Below, piece after piece: positions 46,317 through 59,519 of a stretch of DNA of 64,000 nucleotides (the stretch's first letter is position 1; each line of letters opens with the position of its first letter). The notes beneath the pieces were generated by a model that saw only the letters and a program-made list of their open reading frames with translations, was not told the origin of the DNA and made no database searches. The stretch lies in the NCBI GenBank assembly GCA_026545225.1, contig CM048849.1, positions 27,972,836 through 28,036,835 on the forward strand, in the 5' to 3' direction. The stretch comes from Cornus controversa (taxonomy: Eukaryota > Streptophyta > Magnoliopsida > Cornales > Cornaceae). The position numbers and the translations under genes are program-made.

Positions 46317-46432
46317 ACGAAAGGGCTTGTAGCCCAATGTTATAACCTCCCCATCCTCAAAGATGAGGGTAGAGTTTCGAGCTCGGTGTGGGCAAAAACG
46401 CGTGTGTGAATCTCCCAACTAGGAAAAGAATG
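46317..46432 (+). mobile_element. tRNA-derived SINE with target-site duplication
   Basis: Begins near GGGCTTGTAGCCCAATG and shares TATAACCTCC, the CCTCAAAG block and a B-box-like GAGTTTCGAGCTC with the SINE at 14465. TTTATGAATT flanks both ends (46307-46316 and 46433-46442). The A box is eroded compared with the 14465 copy. Confidence 0.75.
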
Positions 46433-46442
46433 TTTATGAATT

Positions 46443-47575
46443 TTGGAATATTTTAAGAAATTCCAAAAGTTTTAAAGAAAGTAAATTTTGATGCATTAAA
46501 AGGGTTTTGATGACATTTTGACAGAGTACCAATTGTTGCACTTGGGTTTTTCCCCGCTCGCTGTTTCTCCCAGATATTACAGTAAGGAGTACCAAAAAGG
46601 TGCATAGGATATGTACACACCCTATAGTGAGAAAATGGTTCTATGAGACGGTGTGGCTAGTGCCGATTAATAGGGCCAATTGATGAGTTTATAGAGTCAC
46701 TACCTAACATTGGATTTAAATGTGTACTAGGTCACTTAAGGATGTCTAAGAACTTAAAGAGAATACTAAACTATTTTGACATTTATAAAGATTATGAAGA
46801 CCTTAGAGATGCTATATTTGACAATCATCTAATCTGCATGACTGGATTCAAGGGTTTTGTTATGTATGGGGATGGCAATACGAGGTACCACGCAACATCT
46901 GTACCTTTATGACTCTACATTGCATTCATATGTCTTCCTATGGGTTTAGAATGTAACATCAATGTTTCTTAATTTAATATAACCTTGAGAACTAGACCAT
47001 ACCAATAAGTTATAAAATCTATGCCTTTAAGGGTGAGTATGACTTTAATGGAAAGTGCTCTACAAGGTATGCTTGAACCCATTTTAAAAAGTGGGATCTA
47101 AGGTTTGATGTCACTGAGCTTAGGACATATCTTGAGGCTGCTTAAAAATCAGGTTGCTCATAGTTGCTACTAGATCTTTCTATGAAAAATCTAATTGGGT
47201 TTCTAGACGAATAAACCTATGAACATTTGAATTACTTGATGGTTCTAAGGGTCACACTTATTGAATGACTTATCTACTATGATCAATTGGAAAAAATTAC
47301 TACTCCTATTTATGATCATTCATATCTAGATGAAAACTAGGGTTGAGAGAGAACTTATGAAATTTGGATGCCCTAAGGCGACTAAAGCTTTTAGAAAGAA
47401 TGTTGCCTAACTTATGGAAGGCTAGAGTTGGATGAGATTGAAGAAACTAGGGTTCTCTAATTGAGATGTCTACTTTAGATGGAAACTTAATTTTTCGATA
47501 AAAAAAATTTACATAACTTGGATGACCTAATTTTTATTGAAATTAAGGATGGAGAATTTGACTTGTTACCCAATA
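46443..47575. other. Intergenic sequence, no identifiable gene
   Basis: Not strongly AT-rich and reads like a very old degraded element, but no domain, LTR or terminal repeat can be recognised. Confidence 0.4.
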
Positions 47576-49615
47576 ATTGTCCCTAGAAGAGGGGTGAATA
47601 GGGACTTTAAGTAATCAATAGAACTTTTTCGATTTAGCTTGTTTTGACAAAAATTAGCTTGAATGGAATTTTATCAAACACTTGGTGAACTCATGTATTC
47701 AACAAGTGGGAATGAGAATGCTCTATCTTATAAAGCTATTATACACTTAAATGATCTAGTGGATATAACAAGAAGTGTAAGTGCTTGTATAAGTGCAATA
47801 TATCATGCTTGTAGTGTGTGAAAACATTGATTGCACATTCTATCAAGCACATGGTATGCAACTTGATTGGTAAAAAGATAATCAAATTAATACTCAATCA
47901 ATCAACATACTCCAAGCATTCATCTGATCCCCCTTATATAAACTCATAGCATTCATATATAAAGCATAATAAAATTAAACATATAAAATGCTATTAAGTA
48001 AATAAGTTAAAGATTAGAGAAATGCAAACCAAGTAATACCATAATTTTTACATGGTTTTGCACCTCCTACTTGCGTCCATGCCTCAAGAACACCTCTTGA
48101 GGATTCCACTTTGGGGCTTCCCTTAAGGGTGGAAAGTAAACCGTTACAATTGCTAAGTGAACCACTTGGGCTTTTTTGCTCCTGTGAACACCTCATCAAG
48201 ATTTCTTTGCCAAACTCATGACTTGGGCTTCTTTGCTCAATGAAAATCTCACAAAGACTTTTTTGCCAAACCAACTGTCTGGTCTTTCTTACCAAGTGCA
48301 CCACTTGGTCTTTTTCTCAAAGATAGATAAGAATTTATAGTACAACAATAATATCTCTCAAAGATGGATAACAAATTGAAGCTCAATAGAAAAATATCCC
48401 TCAACGGATATATACACAAATGATAGTTCAATATCCTAGAGTTATAAATGAAATATTCAAAAGAAAAGCTCAACTCTAGGTTTGCAAGATGAACCACAAT
48501 GAATGATATGCAATGTAAGGCTCAATGGTGGTTCCTACAAGAGATGTTCTACTAAGTAGAATACAAATATTTGCATTCAAGAGTTTCTCAAGTGTATGCA
48601 CATGGGTAGGTCTCACTCTTGCTCTCTTGCACTCTCTCAATACTTAGAAATGTCTTAGACATATTATATTTATAGCCCCAACCAAAATATAGCCGTTTCT
48701 AGCCATTATAGCTTGTCGGTAGTATCAATCGGCTAATGAATTCATCGGCTAGCTGAAGACATTATTTTGGCCGGCTAAAGCTACTCTTCAGTCGGCTGAT
48801 GATATTATTTCGGCCGATTGAAATGATATTTCAGTAGTTCTAATTTTGCACAACTTTCTGGACTCAATTCCAGCTTCTACCAGCCGGCTAATGAATCCCA
48901 TCAGGTGACTAAAAGTCTACCATTAGGCGATTAAAGGTCTCCTGGTCGAAACCATTATCAAACTTAGCCATTTTAGTCCTGCACAGTTTATCAACACACT
49001 GCACACTTATTTACATAGAAAACATTTACGTAAATCTCTCATAAATTTTTGTATTTCAATTTATTTTAAGTTCTTCAATATAATCAAGTAAAGTACCCCC
49101 TATATGAATTTAATAAAAATAGTTTCAAAATCAAATTTCAAGTGAATCAAAATCTAATTTTTTAGTTTTAGTACAAAATAAAATTTCATAACTTTGAGTC
49201 AAAAGTTCATCGTTGAATTTGAATGACCAAATCCAGTCATTTGGAGTTGAGGAAATTCCTATCATTATAATAAATCATAGGGTACAATTACCGAAATTTT
49301 TTATGTCAATATTCATTGAAAAACTCATATTTACATTTTTACCCCTAGAATCTAACACTCACTCAAAAATTTCTCAAATAGCAACTGTGCATGACAAGGC
49401 TTTATGAAGTGAATCAATTGAGTTCAAAGCTTAAGTCAATGTATCTAATAACCATAAATGATATTTTCTAATTCAAGTGAAGGTTCTAGAAATTATTTTC
49501 TCAAAAATTGAGTTTCTTCAAAGCTAATTATAATATTGAATTAACTCAATCTCATCAAAGGCCTTCAAGATGATTCAACGAAATTCATGATCTAATTCTA
49601 AGTGTCTAAGGAACC
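47576..49615. repeat. Probable LTR-type repeat remnant
   Basis: Begins with a CCCTAGAAGAGGGGTGAATAGGGA motif that I associate with the 5' edge of some plant LTRs. It includes a block of short imperfect repeats (ACTTGGGCTTNTTTGCTC, AAACCAACTGTCTGGTCTTTCTTACC, CACTTGGTCTTTT) at 48160-48320. A second block carries repeated TCGGCTNATGA..TTATT units at 48710-48830. No coding domain was found and edges are uncertain. Confidence 0.35.
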
Positions 49616-52294
49616 ATTATGAAACCCCGGCTCCTAATTTCCATGCATAAGTTGGCCAGACTTATGTACAAAAATTAGGAAATACTAACGCATAATAATA
49701 AACAAAAATAAAATACAAGATGCAATAAAGAAGGAATTTAATATCTGAAAGAAAATCTAATAAATAATAAATTCTGAACTATAAATCTCCATAGCTAATT
49801 CATAATTTAATTTGGAGTATATACTAAAATCCTCAATTAAATATAACTCAAAAATCTAGTAATTCAAGGACCCTATATACAAAACTGGAAATAAACCATA
49901 GTCTAATAAACTAAAAAATAAAACAGAATCAAATCCCTACTTTAAAAAGATTGGAATAGAATGTAGGCACGTGAATTTAAGAAGAATCTCAAACTCAACT
50001 CTGTGGTTGAAACTGCCTATGACCTGAAATATCAACAAAGAGTGGGTTAAACCCACGAGCAAATCTTCTCTACTACATCCCAATCAGAGAATTGATAAAC
50101 CAATCATCTTCCATCCAAACAACGTAAACTACATGATAAATACACAAATTTCATGTTTATAACACAATTGATGAATAATTTTACATAATAACGAACAATA
50201 ACAAAATATAATTGTAAAAAGATAATCCTGATATGTCGTGTATATATATTGGTGAGACTGCTTACTAAGTAATTACCTTATCAGGTATTAGGCAATTCTA
50301 ACATGCCTCCACAAATAATCCTTCCATAATATAACATACTTAGAAACATGATTAGTAACATATAATGAAATATACTAATAATTCATAAGGGTAAATTAAT
50401 TTAGACAAGTGAAAGGAGTCAAATCTAAAAAACAAAATACTATTCATCGACACTGTTCACAGATATTGTTCATCGACACTGTTCATGGGGTTACTGGTCA
50501 CGACACTATTCACAAAAACATAATTATTGTGATCTGCTCTCTACAATACATGTATTTATTATAAAGAAATCATAATCCTAACAACACAAGAAAACCTAAA
50601 AATAAAAGAAAACTAGTAGCACAAGAAAACCACTAAAAAATAAAACTTTCTTCAAAAATTCTAAATAATAAATAAGAAACCTAATAATTAAAAACTACTA
50701 AATATTAAATTTCAGTAAATTTTGAGTTCGTTTGGTTCACGAACTAGGATGAAAAAACGTAATTTTGGAGACTTAGACGAGGATTTTCGGCTGAAAAATA
50801 ATATGGTCCAGTAGGTTTTGCTACTGGGTCGTTTATGATCAAAAATAAATCTCGTGGAGTCAAAATACGTTCGTAAAAAAATTTTGGACATTGACACTGT
50901 TCACATAAATTAAATGTAAATACATACAACACGATTTAATTCACTACATATAAATTCCATAAACGAAATCCTATATTTTGGTCAACATACATATCTCCAA
51001 AAACAAAACCCTAGTTTCTAACATATATATATTAGAAACGAAACCCTAGTTTAACAAAATACATATATGTTTATAAAAAATATATATATACATATAGATA
51101 TGGTTTCAGAGGTGAAGAACTTATAAATTCAAAGGGGAAGAGAAGAAAATTTACCTACCTCTTTGAAAACAAAAGTATAAATCACATAAACGCAAAGTCC
51201 TTTGTCCAAAATCACGATCCTCTTCAATTCCTGTTCTCAAATCCTTCTTAAGGATTGTATCTCCCTCCCTTCATCTAACATTGATAATTCATTAAGTAGT
51301 ATAATCTAGCATGCTTCAACCTTGAAAGACATCTAATTATACCCACGAAACTAATTGATAACCATAAACAACCAATATACTCACAAAAATTCTAAATTTT
51401 ATAGGTTAGACATCCCTACCTCAATTTGGAAGAGCTTCTAAATGATTTTTTCAATTTTTCACCAAAAATCAACTTTCTTCGAGTTTGATTCCGGATGGAT
51501 CAAATTCGATCAAACTCGAGCCAGCAATGCGTAGACCAATTCTTCATTCTTTGGCGCATTCCAATTATCTCCCCAATCCTCTCAAATTCAATGAAGAATT
51601 GAAGAGCACTACAAGAAAACGGGTTATTAGTGACGACTTTTTAGTGACAGTTTAAAAACTGTCACTGAAAGTCATATTTTTAGTGACAATAATCGTCTTG
51701 CTGTCACAAATAACAAAAAATTTCTCCCGCAGGCTAGTTTTGGCGGGAATATTTTGCGCCATGAGTTTTAGGGACGATGTTGGAACTTTAGTGACAAATT
51801 TTATTAGGTCACTAATTCATTTTTTCCATATCAGTACAGTTAGCGTTTGGATAGCTTCTTACCAAAAATTCCCACGATCTCCATCAGGCCCCATTCTCGC
51901 TATATTTCAATCATTCCCGTCTTTCTACCTATTCCTCTCTCATTATCGTCCCCAAAGAAGATCGTGATTCTCTTCAAAGGGAAATCATTCTCTTTCTTTC
52001 TCTCTCTCATACGTCTAACAAGCCCTTGGGGTCAATTGGCCATACGACTTACTAGCATCAATGCCCGCCCCGTCTCGTACTGATGTGATTAGGTATTAGG
52101 GTTCAATGAATCATTGGTCCAGTAAATCTAGCAGTCCAATTGGAATACCGTTTAAGCTACAATTCGGCGAGCAGATACATATTTGTTTGCGAAACTCAAA
52201 AGCATTTTGAACAGAGTTCACTCACTCAGCCCCAATCGATTCACGTATAATAAAAATAAGGTTCAATGGCTTTCAGTGATTCGAATTTTTTTTT

Positions 52295-52585
52295 TTACTC
52301 TTACTCTTTAATAATCCTTACTTGTATTTCTCTTCATAGCCCTAATCTATGTTTCGGAGATTCTGGCATTTCTGAAAGAACTTTGAAGCAGTTTACTTTG
52401 ATTCACGTGAGAAAGGTATTGTTCATGATGAACTTGGGTTTTTGTGGGGTGGTTTTTTTTACTCTTATTCTTTTAATAATCCTTACTTGTATTTCTCTTC
52501 ACAGCCTTAATCTGTGGGGCGTTTGGAAAAAACCTTGGAAGCGGCCGATTTTGATTCACGTAAGAAAGGTATTGTTAACGATGAT
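52295..52585. repeat. Tandem duplication inside the CACTA element (about 155 bp)
   Basis: ACTCTTACTCTTTAATAATC at 52298-52317 recurs as ACTCTTATTCTTTTAATAATC at 52461, followed in both by CCTTACTTGTATTTCTCTTCA(T/C)AGCC. Both units later carry TTTGATTCACGT(G/A)AGAAAGGTATTGTT. The units have diverged. Confidence 0.8.
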
Positions 52586-53004
52586 TTTGATAGATTTTTT
52601 GTGAGTCTCCTTCCTATCAGACGCTGTACTACTTAATGACTACTCTGTTTGTTTTCCCTTTCCTTTTCGTCATTTTTTTTCTCCTAACTTTTGGGTCATT
52701 GATAAAAAAATTGCATCCATTGTTCCTTTGGCTTGTGTTTTTGCTAATTTGAGTCAAAGAGATAATTTCAATTGCTCCATCCTCTGTGTAGAAAGAGAAA
52801 ACAGAAAAGAATATGGTTATTAATCCTATCGAGTATCTAATTGCATCTATTTTTGTACCTGGATATGTATGGATTCCAATGCATATTCTCCTTTTCTTTT
52901 TGTTTGCAAATTAATTTATCTTACCTACAAAAAAAGGAAAATCATTTGTATATTGTTTTGGGATTCCATCTTGCCAGAAAGCAAATGAAGAGAATATAAA
53001 ACAT

Positions 53005-54110
53005 AATCCTTTGTATATGATAGGCCAGTGCTAATGAAATATACAACAGAATGTTAACAATAGACAACATCACATGGACCTTTTATATTGTCTATTCGTG
53101 CCTTAAGGAAACACATTGTTTATTGGTTGAAAGTTTGTAGAGGTAGAATTGCTTTTTCCTTCTTTAGTTTTTGAGGATGTTATGATTCCTTTCTTTGTTT
53201 CTTGATTGCAGTGATTTTTGTCTGCAATTTCATATACCTATAATTTTCTTCTTAATTGGCAGTGAATTATCAATAACTAAGTTTAAATGTTTCTCTTTTA
53301 TATTCCAAAGAGGGTTCTTTGTGGCTTTTGGCTGAATGAGTTGTTCCTGTATTGTACTTCTGTAAATTTTTGGGGGAAATATGCATGAGTAGCTTTTGAC
53401 ATGTGTAATTCAATTTCTTTAGAGACAATTGGAAACAGAGAAGAATGGTTGAAAAAGTATTTAGTATGTTCTTTCTGAAAAATATTTTGTGATTCTCGTA
53501 AGGTCTTAATCCTTTGGGTTTGGCTTGTTCAATGTACTCTCTCATATCCACAAAGTATTCCAAAATTTTTATTATTTTAGATATTTTAGTTTTAATTAAA
53601 AATGCTTTGGACTGCAGGACTGTAGTGGGTGTGTTATAGTCTATAAAATATGTGGAGCACGAAAGCCCCTTTGCAACTAGCTCTAAATCTAAAAGATTTA
53701 CAAATTTGTATTTGTATTTCTTAAAACTAAAGTATTCATCATAACCAAAAATGCTTTGCAATTGTCCAGCAAGTTATTCTTTTTACAATTCAACAAATTT
53801 AATTTTTTCTTTATCTTATGAAGATGTATACTAAGGACAACTAAAAATGTAATCAAGAATGGTGAAATTCGTTTTTCATTTTCTCTCGAAAACATGAATA
53901 GAGCACTACCTTAGATAATGAAAGGCAGGTTTGTTTCTTTTCCTCCTAGCAGGCTTAGGTAATCCTTTGTATATGATAGGCCAGTACTAATGAAATATAC
54001 AACATAATGTTAACATTGGACAGCATCACATGGACCTTTTATATTGTCTATTCGTGCCTTAGGGAAACACATTGTTTATTGGCTGAAAGTTTGCAGAGGT
54101 AGAATTCGCA
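53005..54110. repeat. Dispersed direct repeat of about 145 bp inside the CACTA element
   Basis: TTTGTATATGATAGGCCAGT at about 53010 recurs at about 53963. Both continue through ACATCACATGGACCTTTTAT, CTATTCGTGCCTTA and AAACACATTGTTTATTGG to GAGGTAGAATT. A few substitutions separate the copies. Confidence 0.85.
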
Positions 54111-56277
54111 TGTACAAGGACATGCATCATAGGGAAGGAACTGGATGGGTACACGAGACTCAAAGAGGAACTATGTAAGTTATAGAATAGTTTATTTACT
54201 TTCTTCATTTATGAAAATGTGACTGATCATAATACTTTTATTATTGAGAGTCATGTGATTGATCCTTTTATGTGTATATATCTACATTTGTTTGCCTAAT
54301 CCAAAATATATATAAATTTGCTTGTGAATTCAGGTTGTTTGATGAAATGCCTCTGAATTCAAGTTATTTGACAAAATGCCTTTGAATTTGGGTTATTTAA
54401 CAAAATGCATGTCTTTCACCACTTTACTAAAACTTTCCAGTCACTAGGAAATTTTTAAGAGAAAGTAAATCTATTATTTTAAATACTAAAGTTCATTACC
54501 TGGAGAATTAATAATTCAACGAAGCCTGATTGATTAATTATTCAAAACCTCTTTATTTCTTCTATAGTAGTAAAAGAAAACAATTAATAAAAGAAATCTC
54601 AAGTTTCATATACTGGTTTGCAAATGATTTTACCAAATTTCAATTGAAGTTAAGAAAAACTTGTCCAAATATAATGCAGAATCAATGTTTCTTTTTCTAA
54701 AAAAGGTTCCTTTCTAGAAATTTTAGATCCCCTAATTTCCTCTCTAGACAAAGTTGCTAAATTCTCACAATCAACTTTTTCCATCTTTCTTTTCTCCATA
54801 TTGAGATTCAATAGTTAAACCTGTATCCTAGTTTCACCAAAAAATTTAAGTAATTCTCAGATGATGTTCATGTTGCTAAAATGTCCACTTATCTAATACC
54901 ATTCCGACAAGGCAAAGTTCGTTAATGTATCACATTGCAACTGTATATTGAGGATTATATAATTCTTGCAATTTTGCTTTTTCTTTTTTGATTACTGAGG
55001 ATTCTCCAAGAACGATACTGCATGAGTACTTTAGCTTGACACCTTCTACTTCTAACTCCAATACCTTGAACTTGCATTGTATTCAAACTTCTTGTCAATA
55101 ACTACTATAACCTTTAATCATAACATGTCATTTCAAAATACTTAGGGTATATGAGGGCTTTCAGTAAGGTAACTCTTTCACGGTTTGAGGGAATAGACTA
55201 TTCGTAACATAACCAAGATTAAGATAAAGACAAACAAAATAACTTACCATTTATGATCCCATGTGAAATCATCTGCTTTGTCCCTCTGTCATGTTCATTG
55301 TGGATTTCAAGATGAGGGTTGCACCTATAACTTAATAGTTGAAGACATTTTTCTAATTCAATTGTTATGCCTATTCTAAAAAAACATTAGCTTTTGATTA
55401 GTATATATAGCCAATAAAGTAATATTATCTTGGCATGTTTATTGAGAAGATTTAAGGCATTTTATGTGACGGTTACTATTTAGTAGATGAAGAGTTCTGA
55501 CATTCAAAATCTTTTTGCATAAAACATTCTCAAAATTTGTATAATCCAAATGAGAGTATTTGGATAGAACTAAGCTGAACTTCTAAACACTACCTCCTTA
55601 TGAATCCTTCTACAAGAAAATCGTTACAAATAAATAAATATAAATAACCATAATTCTTATTATTTACCAAAATAAAAAAATGACCATCATTTAATGAGAG
55701 TTCATGTACTCACTAAAATGCCAAGCCAGTATTCACCAAAGCTCAAAACAGACTTGAGAATATAATATGCGCTCCATATCTAGATATAAAAATCTTTAAC
55801 CAACTATTTCATATAGTCTGTTGCCTTTAATGAATTTTCTTGACAGAATATACGGCGAAGTAGCTACACCTACTTAGTGCAACTATTTGTAGTGTGGAAA
55901 TATCCCCTAATTCAGGTGGGATTCCTTTAAGTTCTCAACATCAGTGCAGCACCAAACACTGAAGGCTTGGAAAATGAATGCTGGAGGCATCCCATTTTAC
56001 AATTTTAATGTAATAAAATCTCAAGAACGTGAGTCGGCGAAACCCCCCATCACTTGTTTCCCACCATGGTCCAATGAAAGCCTCTCTTAGTAAAGAGTGG
56101 TAGCAATGTAAAACTTATTGATGTTTCACTCTGTTATTCCTTTATTTGATGTATTATAACTTGATGGATTGCATGAAAAAAGGTTTTGAAAAATGAAGCT
56201 TGCTTGGATGAAAAATTGCATTTACATTGTATTAGATTAATTTTATGGGTAGTCCATAACTTTTATCTCAATTGCAG

Positions 56278-56750
56278 GAGAAAATGGTAAATAAGGAAAT
56301 GGCAGAGAAGGCAGAAGTCTTCACAAGCTTCTGATGGCGCCACTCCAATCCAAAATGATGTGGAGATAATGCATGATGTGCTTGGGATCAGAGGAACATA
56401 TGCTTGTGGGTTTGGAGATGGATTCATAGCTACAAGTTCCTCAACTCGTCATCGTACCTTATCTTATGAAGAGGCTGCTAGGAAGAGGGCAGAATTAGCT
56501 GAGGAAAAAAATGATCAGATGGAGGATAAACTTTCAAATATGCAAGAACAAATGGATAAGTTAGAGAATATGCTTAGACAACAACAAGAGCAGCCGCCAA
56601 CATGGTATCAGCAACAACAGTTGACGCCGCCACTCGATAGCTCACAGTATCAGCATCCGCCACCGCAATGGTGGCAGTATTAGCAACCACCACCATGGTT
56701 TAACTTTCCACAGCAGCAGCAACATGCACCACCACCACCACCACCTGAAT
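56278..56750 (+). pseudogene. CACTA transposon protein remnant (Transposase_24-like C-terminus)
   Basis: After an ATTGCAG acceptor-like site the frame reads about 135 codons to a stop near 56683. It covers VLGIRGTYACGFGDGF, SYEEAARKRAELAEEK, then a coiled coil (QMEDKLSNMQEQMDKLENML) and a Gln/Pro tail. This layout is typical of the C-terminal exon of proteins annotated as Transposase_24 or plant transposase (En/Spm-like). No ATG begins the segment; upstream exons were not found. It is probably a leftover of an autonomous parent. Confidence 0.65.
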
Positions 56751-57974
56751 AGTGACCAATATGCATGAATGTATTTTCTTTATTTTTATTTTCATTTGTC
56801 TAGATTTCTAGTATGTTGTTTAAACATTTGGCTAGTATTTTCTTTTGTTTTGCTAAATATTTAGTCAGAATATGTCTTTTAAACATTTGGCTTTTTGTTG
56901 AATATTTGGCTAGTATGTTATTTAAATATTTCATAATGATTAATGGTTTAGATTTTCACTCTATAAAATAGTTTGAATTTCTATTTTAGATAGCGTGTGG
57001 ACCTCAATAAGAAAATGTAAGTTAACAACAAATCAAGTAAATATGTAAAATAAATAATAAAAAAATTAAATATAGTATTAGTGACGATGAGTATCTACCA
57101 GTGACACAAATAATGTGTCGCTAATATATTTTAGCGATGAACCTATTAGTGATGACATAAATGTGTGTCGCTAATACAACTAAGCATTAGCGATGGTGTA
57201 AACCATCACTAATACGTTTTTGTGATGAATTTATTAGTGACGGTAAAATATGTGTCACTAATACAAGTGGTGCATTAACGACATTGGAGACGGTTGCTAA
57301 TACGTTTTAGTGACACATATATCAGTGACGGTAAATTTCGTCGCTAAAGACCTTGAGCTTTAGTGACAGTGAAATTTTACCATTGCAAAAGACCTTTTGT
57401 GACGCCCTTTTTAGTGACGGTGTGATTTGACATTTAGTGATGGTTTTTGAACTTTTAGTGACGATTTTCACTGTCACTAAAGTGCCAAATTCTTGTAGTG
57501 AGAAGAAGATGTAGAGATATATGTTTATTTATATAGTTCTCTGACAGATGATGAACAATGAGAGAAATTAATTCAACCTTCTCCTCTTTGTTATTTATAG
57601 ACTTAGCTCATCTATTTATAAAAATGCCACTAATCACTCACTAAACCTTTCCAGGTTTCGTTTTAACTTTCAGTAACTCCTATGAGCCCAAAATATATTA
57701 CATAGCACATCAAATACTTTATGTAAGCTATCCAAAAGATTTGGTGTCATTTTGACACTTCTGGATTTTTCAGGTTCGTGGAACCCGCGTCCCGGGCCCA
57801 CCTGACCCGAAAATCTTAACTTTTGTCAAACGTTCCCAAAACTTACCCAGACTTTTATAAGTGTCCCCAAAATGTATTTTACATTTAAAATACACATATA
57901 TAATCATTTAAATCATTTATATGTATTTAAATTAAATAAAAAGAAAATCAGTCAAATATATCACGATTTTTACA

Positions 57975-58927
57975 CAAAAAGTTCTGGCCTTGAGCAATAA
58001 CATGAGTTTATGTCCATGCCTTATTACTTGCAATTTTATATACCTGCATTTACCTTACCTTTGAAAACACGCAGTCCCTGCACTTTTCTATTGATTGAAG
58101 TGCACCTTTCGATTGTGAGAAATGAGAGTTTTGATTGATCGAAGGTTTCGATTGATTGAGGTTCTATCGAAGTACTATCGAAATCCTACCGAAATTTGAC
58201 CACCTTTTATCGGTCTATTTCAATACTTGGCCGATTAATCAAGGCATTTTAATTGATCGAAAAAGGGGTTTCAATTGATCAAAAACCCTCGAAGACTATT
58301 TGTCTGCAAAAAATTAAATGTGTCAATTCTAACACTTTAATCCCCATTCATACATAGTCCTCTTTTTATCAATTCATCAACACAACCATTCTCACAAGTT
58401 TATACATGTAAAAATGGATATCAATGTAAATTTATCATCCACATTGCTGACCATCAAACCATGCTCAAAACGTACATATGACGTATGAAATCACAAAGCA
58501 TAAATAGAACATGTTCTGGAAACATAATTGGTCTTTAAATATTCAGCACATGTATATAGTCCACAATTCGGATATGCATTCAAATAAAGCAATATAAGTC
58601 TTTAAATGAAACTCATTCCCGCTCCACTCCAACTCCTGGTTGGGGAGACTCCATCACCTTATTTTCATTTCTTTAAAAGAGTTAATACTCATGGGGTGAG
58701 CTACCACACGCTCAGTAAGAATGTCTAAAACATAATTCCGCAAGTCTCGTGAATATCACTTGAACATACATTTGCATTTAATCATGTTAAGAAAATATAC
58801 GTACATCACAACCATATCAAAAATAATACATATAATGCAATATGATATGAATAACTCCCTCATACTCTCCACACATCAATTAGGTTCAGGTTTTACGGGC
58901 CGCTCAATCTCACCTAACCGAGGGTCC
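57975..58927. other. Repeat-derived sequence, no gene
   Basis: 57975-58080 is similar to 60319-60405 (AGCAATAACATGAGTTTA..CCATGCCTTATTACTTGCAATTTT). From 58080 to 58320 there are many TTGATCGAAA/TTTCGATTGAT units in both orientations. 58430-58760 resembles LTR sequence with a GGTGAGCTACCACACGCTCAGTAAG stretch. Confidence 0.45.
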
Positions 58928-59160
58928 TTTACCAGATTATCTCATCGTTGGACTCCATTCTAGGGAGTATCCTCTTTCATCTAGATGGAGCTCCAACTTG
59001 GATCACTCCACTTGGTTCCTTTACCGGATTGTCTTATCGTTGGACTCCATTTTAGGGAGTATCCTCTTCCATCTAAATGGAGCTCCAACTTGATCACTCC
59101 ACTTGGTTCTTTTACCGGATTGCCCCATGAGGGTTCCATTTACCGGATTACCTTGCCACT
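58928..59160. repeat. 92-bp tandem repeat, 2.5 copies
   Basis: TTTACC(A/G)GATT at 58928 recurs at 59020 and 59111. The first two units are nearly identical (ATCGTTGGACTCCATT, then AGGGAGTATCCTCTT, then ATGGAGCTCCAACTTG). The third is partial, and a further TTTACCGGATT follows at about 59139. It lies in an LTR-like segment. Confidence 0.85.
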
Positions 59161-59519
59161 CGTCAAGAGGACTTTCACTGCCTAATTGAGTTCAACACCA
59201 TCACCAAGCCAATGAATGAATATGCATTCCCATATGCTTAAGCTCACAGTGCAAACATAATTTAAAGCAATATAGTACTAATTATCATGTTAGCACATAT
59301 TTCAAATAAACTTCACATGCATTCACATTGAACATGTTACACATTTTTCACATTTCACATCAATTATATTGACAATTGAATATATAATACATCTAAACAT
59401 ATCTTCAAGACAATTCACAAAACACATAAGTGTCACCTTTACAATTATATATGGATTCACATAATTCCTCACTGTTCAATCTCAACATGATTATATAATC
59501 ATCTAAGGCGATTATAACA

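Larger units (their letters stand above)
51607..57500 (+). mobile_element. CACTA (En/Spm) transposon, non-autonomous, 5.9 kb
   Basis: The termini are CACTACAAGAAAACGGG at the left and CTTGTAGTG at the right (reverse complement CACTACAAGAATTTGGC). Both subterminal regions are packed with TTAGTGACGGT-type units in both orientations (51630-51800 and 57075-57480), a hallmark of CACTA elements. The 3-bp flanks are GAG and AGA, not a clean duplication. The insertion point is confirmed by the related uninterrupted sequence at 59840-59860. Inside, only a transposon-protein remnant near the right end is recognisable. Two internal duplications are present. Confidence 0.9.
49617..57974. repeat. Large LTR-like segment split by a CACTA element
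   Basis: Starts near TGAAACCCCGGCTCC and ends CACGATTTTTACA at 57974. The parts outside the CACTA insert (49617-51606 and 57501-57974) total about 2.5 kb, like the 2.2-kb solo LTR at 35968. The block 51271-51600 matches 59530-59840, and 57501-57974 matches 59850-60318. The left half (49617-51270) differs from the corresponding left half of the second copy, so the left boundary is uncertain. No gag-pol was found. Confidence 0.55.

Noticed and set aside
48014-48304. 96-codon antisense frame with repeated SPS and EQ words
   Set aside because: It follows imperfect nucleotide repeats in an LTR-like region; no protein family is recognisable.
58080-58320. CRISPR-like spacing of TTGATCGAAA units
   Set aside because: Units are short, degenerate, in both orientations and not regularly spaced; the DNA is plant nuclear.
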